In this document: in pieces, positions 63,332 through 64,000 of the stretch
Layout: every line of letters starts with the position of its first letter
Numbering within the stretch: the first letter of the stretch is position 1
DNA from: Gaiellaceae bacterium
Lineage (GTDB): Bacteria > Actinomycetota > Thermoleophilia > Gaiellales > Gaiellaceae
DNA: 64,000 bases
Assembly (NCBI GenBank): GCA_030446625.1
Contig: JAUJMY010000017.1
Location: 1-64,000, forward strand
Reading direction: 5' to 3'
Translations under genes and position numbers: made by a program
Notes under the pieces: model-generated
Databases searched by the model: none
What the model saw: the letters and a program-made list of their open reading frames with translations, nothing else
What the model was told of the DNA's origin: nothing

Positions 63332-63987
63332 CGCGCCGTCGCCTCCGCGAGCGCGTCGTAGAGCGGCTCGAGGTCGGGCCGCGCCGTGCGGATTGCACGC
63401 CGGTGTGCGTCGAGGGTCACCCAGTCGCCGCGCTCGATCGGCCCGGTGAGCTCGAAGCCGTTGTCGATCACCCGCCGCATCAGCGGCACGAGCGCCTCGG
63501 CCGGCGCGCCCGCGCCGCGGAAGAGCTCCGATGCGACGCGGTGCAGCGTGACGAGGTAGTTCGACGCGATCGCGGCCCCCGCGTGGTAGAGCGGGCGCGC
63601 ATCGTCCGCGAGCGCGAACGGCTCGAGCCCGAGCGTCTTCGCCAGCGAGAAGCCCAGCTCGAGCGCCTCGTCGCTCTCGCCGCTCACCGCTGCGTGCGCT
63701 CCGTCGAGCTGCTCCGGGCCGCGCGCACGGGTGAACGTCTGGAGCGGGTGCATGCTGAAGCGTCTGACGTGCGGGTCGAGCGCCGCGAGCGGCGTCGCGC
63801 CGCTCACGTGCGCGATCCACGGCCCGGGCCCCAGCGACGCGGCCACGTCCGCGATCGCCGCGTCGGGGACGCAGAGCAAGGCGAGGTCCGCTCGCTCCGC
63901 GCGCACCTCGACGCCGCGTTGTCGCAGGCGCGTCTCCATCGCCGATCCGACGCGGCCGCGGCCGATGATCTGGACGCTCTCGAACAC
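63328..63987 (-). CDS. Rossmann-like/DUF2520 oxidoreductase, panC-associated
   Basis: The 219-residue product starts at ATG 63987. An N-terminal NAD(P)-binding motif (VQIIGRGRVGSAMETRLRQR) is followed by the DUF2520 domain (IAHVSGATPLAALDPHVRRF, SMHPLQTF, HAGAAIASNYLVTLHRVASE). These proteins are related to ProC and ketopantoate reductases and are found beside panC, so ketopantoate reduction is a reasonable guess, not proven. It is cotranscribed with panC and panB. Confidence 0.85.
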   Translation of the reverse strand: MFESVQIIGRGRVGSAMETRLRQRGVEVRAERADLALLCVPDAAIADVAASLGPGPWIAHVSGATPLAALDPHVRRFSMHPLQTFTRARGPEQLDGAHAAVSGESDEALELGFSLAKTLGLEPFALADDARPLYHAGAAIASNYLVTLHRVASELFRGAGAPAEALVPLMRRVIDNGFELTGPIERGDWVTLDAHRRAIRTARPDLEPLYDALAEATAR

Positions 63988-64000
63988 TCAGTCGCTCCAG

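Overview
This window is about 64 kb of a very GC-rich genome. It carries the housekeeping gene order of an actinobacterium (hrcA-dnaJ-prmA-mtaB-HIT-yqeY-phoH-ybeY-dgk-cdd-era; polA-rpsA-coaE; uvrB/uvrA). The gene order, a Gram-positive type SOS box at uvrA, a pyrophosphate-type phosphofructokinase signature and many start codons lying 6-12 nt behind a -10 hexamer point to Actinomycetota, and I infer a deep lineage such as Thermoleophilia. The class-level placement is not proven by the sequence.

Layout. Positions 1-800 hold the end of comEA and the 5' third of comEC. At 799-10729 a 9.9 kb large-serine-recombinase element is inserted inside comEC, exactly within the conserved LLAVSGQN motif. 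Crossing the two ends at a shared 5-bp CTCCT core rejoins comEC in frame (739 codons from the GTG at 134). The element holds a promoter-driven three-gene left-end cassette closed by an intrinsic terminator. A compact leftward operon follows: excisionase-like HTH, coiled-coil protein, small proteins, HNH, P27-like small terminase, short tape-measure protein with an M15 peptidase domain. A rightward operon carries a split sigma-like gene and a chain of overlapping small genes ending in a SWIM zinc-binding protein. The integrase sits at the right end. No capsid, portal or large terminase gene is present, so it resembles a phage satellite or a reduced prophage.

Positions 10.7-26.6 kb: comEC 3' part, holA, rpsT, murJ, lepA, hemW, hrcA, dnaJ, prmA, mtaB, HIT, yqeY, phoH, ybeY, a DgkA-PAP2 fusion, cdd, era. 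These cover DNA uptake, replication, cell-wall lipid flipping, translation, heat shock and tRNA/rRNA modification. Positions 26.6-37.4 kb: an FRG-domain protein, a zinc metallopeptidase, deoC with two aldehyde dehydrogenase-like genes (deoxyribose catabolism), a metallo-beta-lactamase protein, a hydrolase, a secreted BNR-repeat protein, a TrpC-like barrel and a membrane glycosyltransferase. Positions 37.4-44.3 kb: PPi-type pfkA, tRNA-Leu(CAA) and a complete branched-chain amino-acid ABC transporter. Positions 44.3-64 kb: a LarA-like protein, polA, rpsA, coaE, a lytic transglycosylase, uvrB, membrane proteins, an AI-2E exporter, a RAYT transposase, uvrA behind an SOS box, and panB-panC-DUF2520 (pantothenate).

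Sequence-quality caution. Four chromosomal genes are frameshifted. Two of the frameshifts are explained exactly by tandem duplications (34 bp in dnaJ, 13 bp in a YeaQ/GlsB gene), one by an internal deletion (era) and one by a single missing base (coaE). A G/C-run-rich stretch at about 40.2-40.43 kb is a corrupted extra copy of the livH start. Some lesions may therefore be assembly errors.
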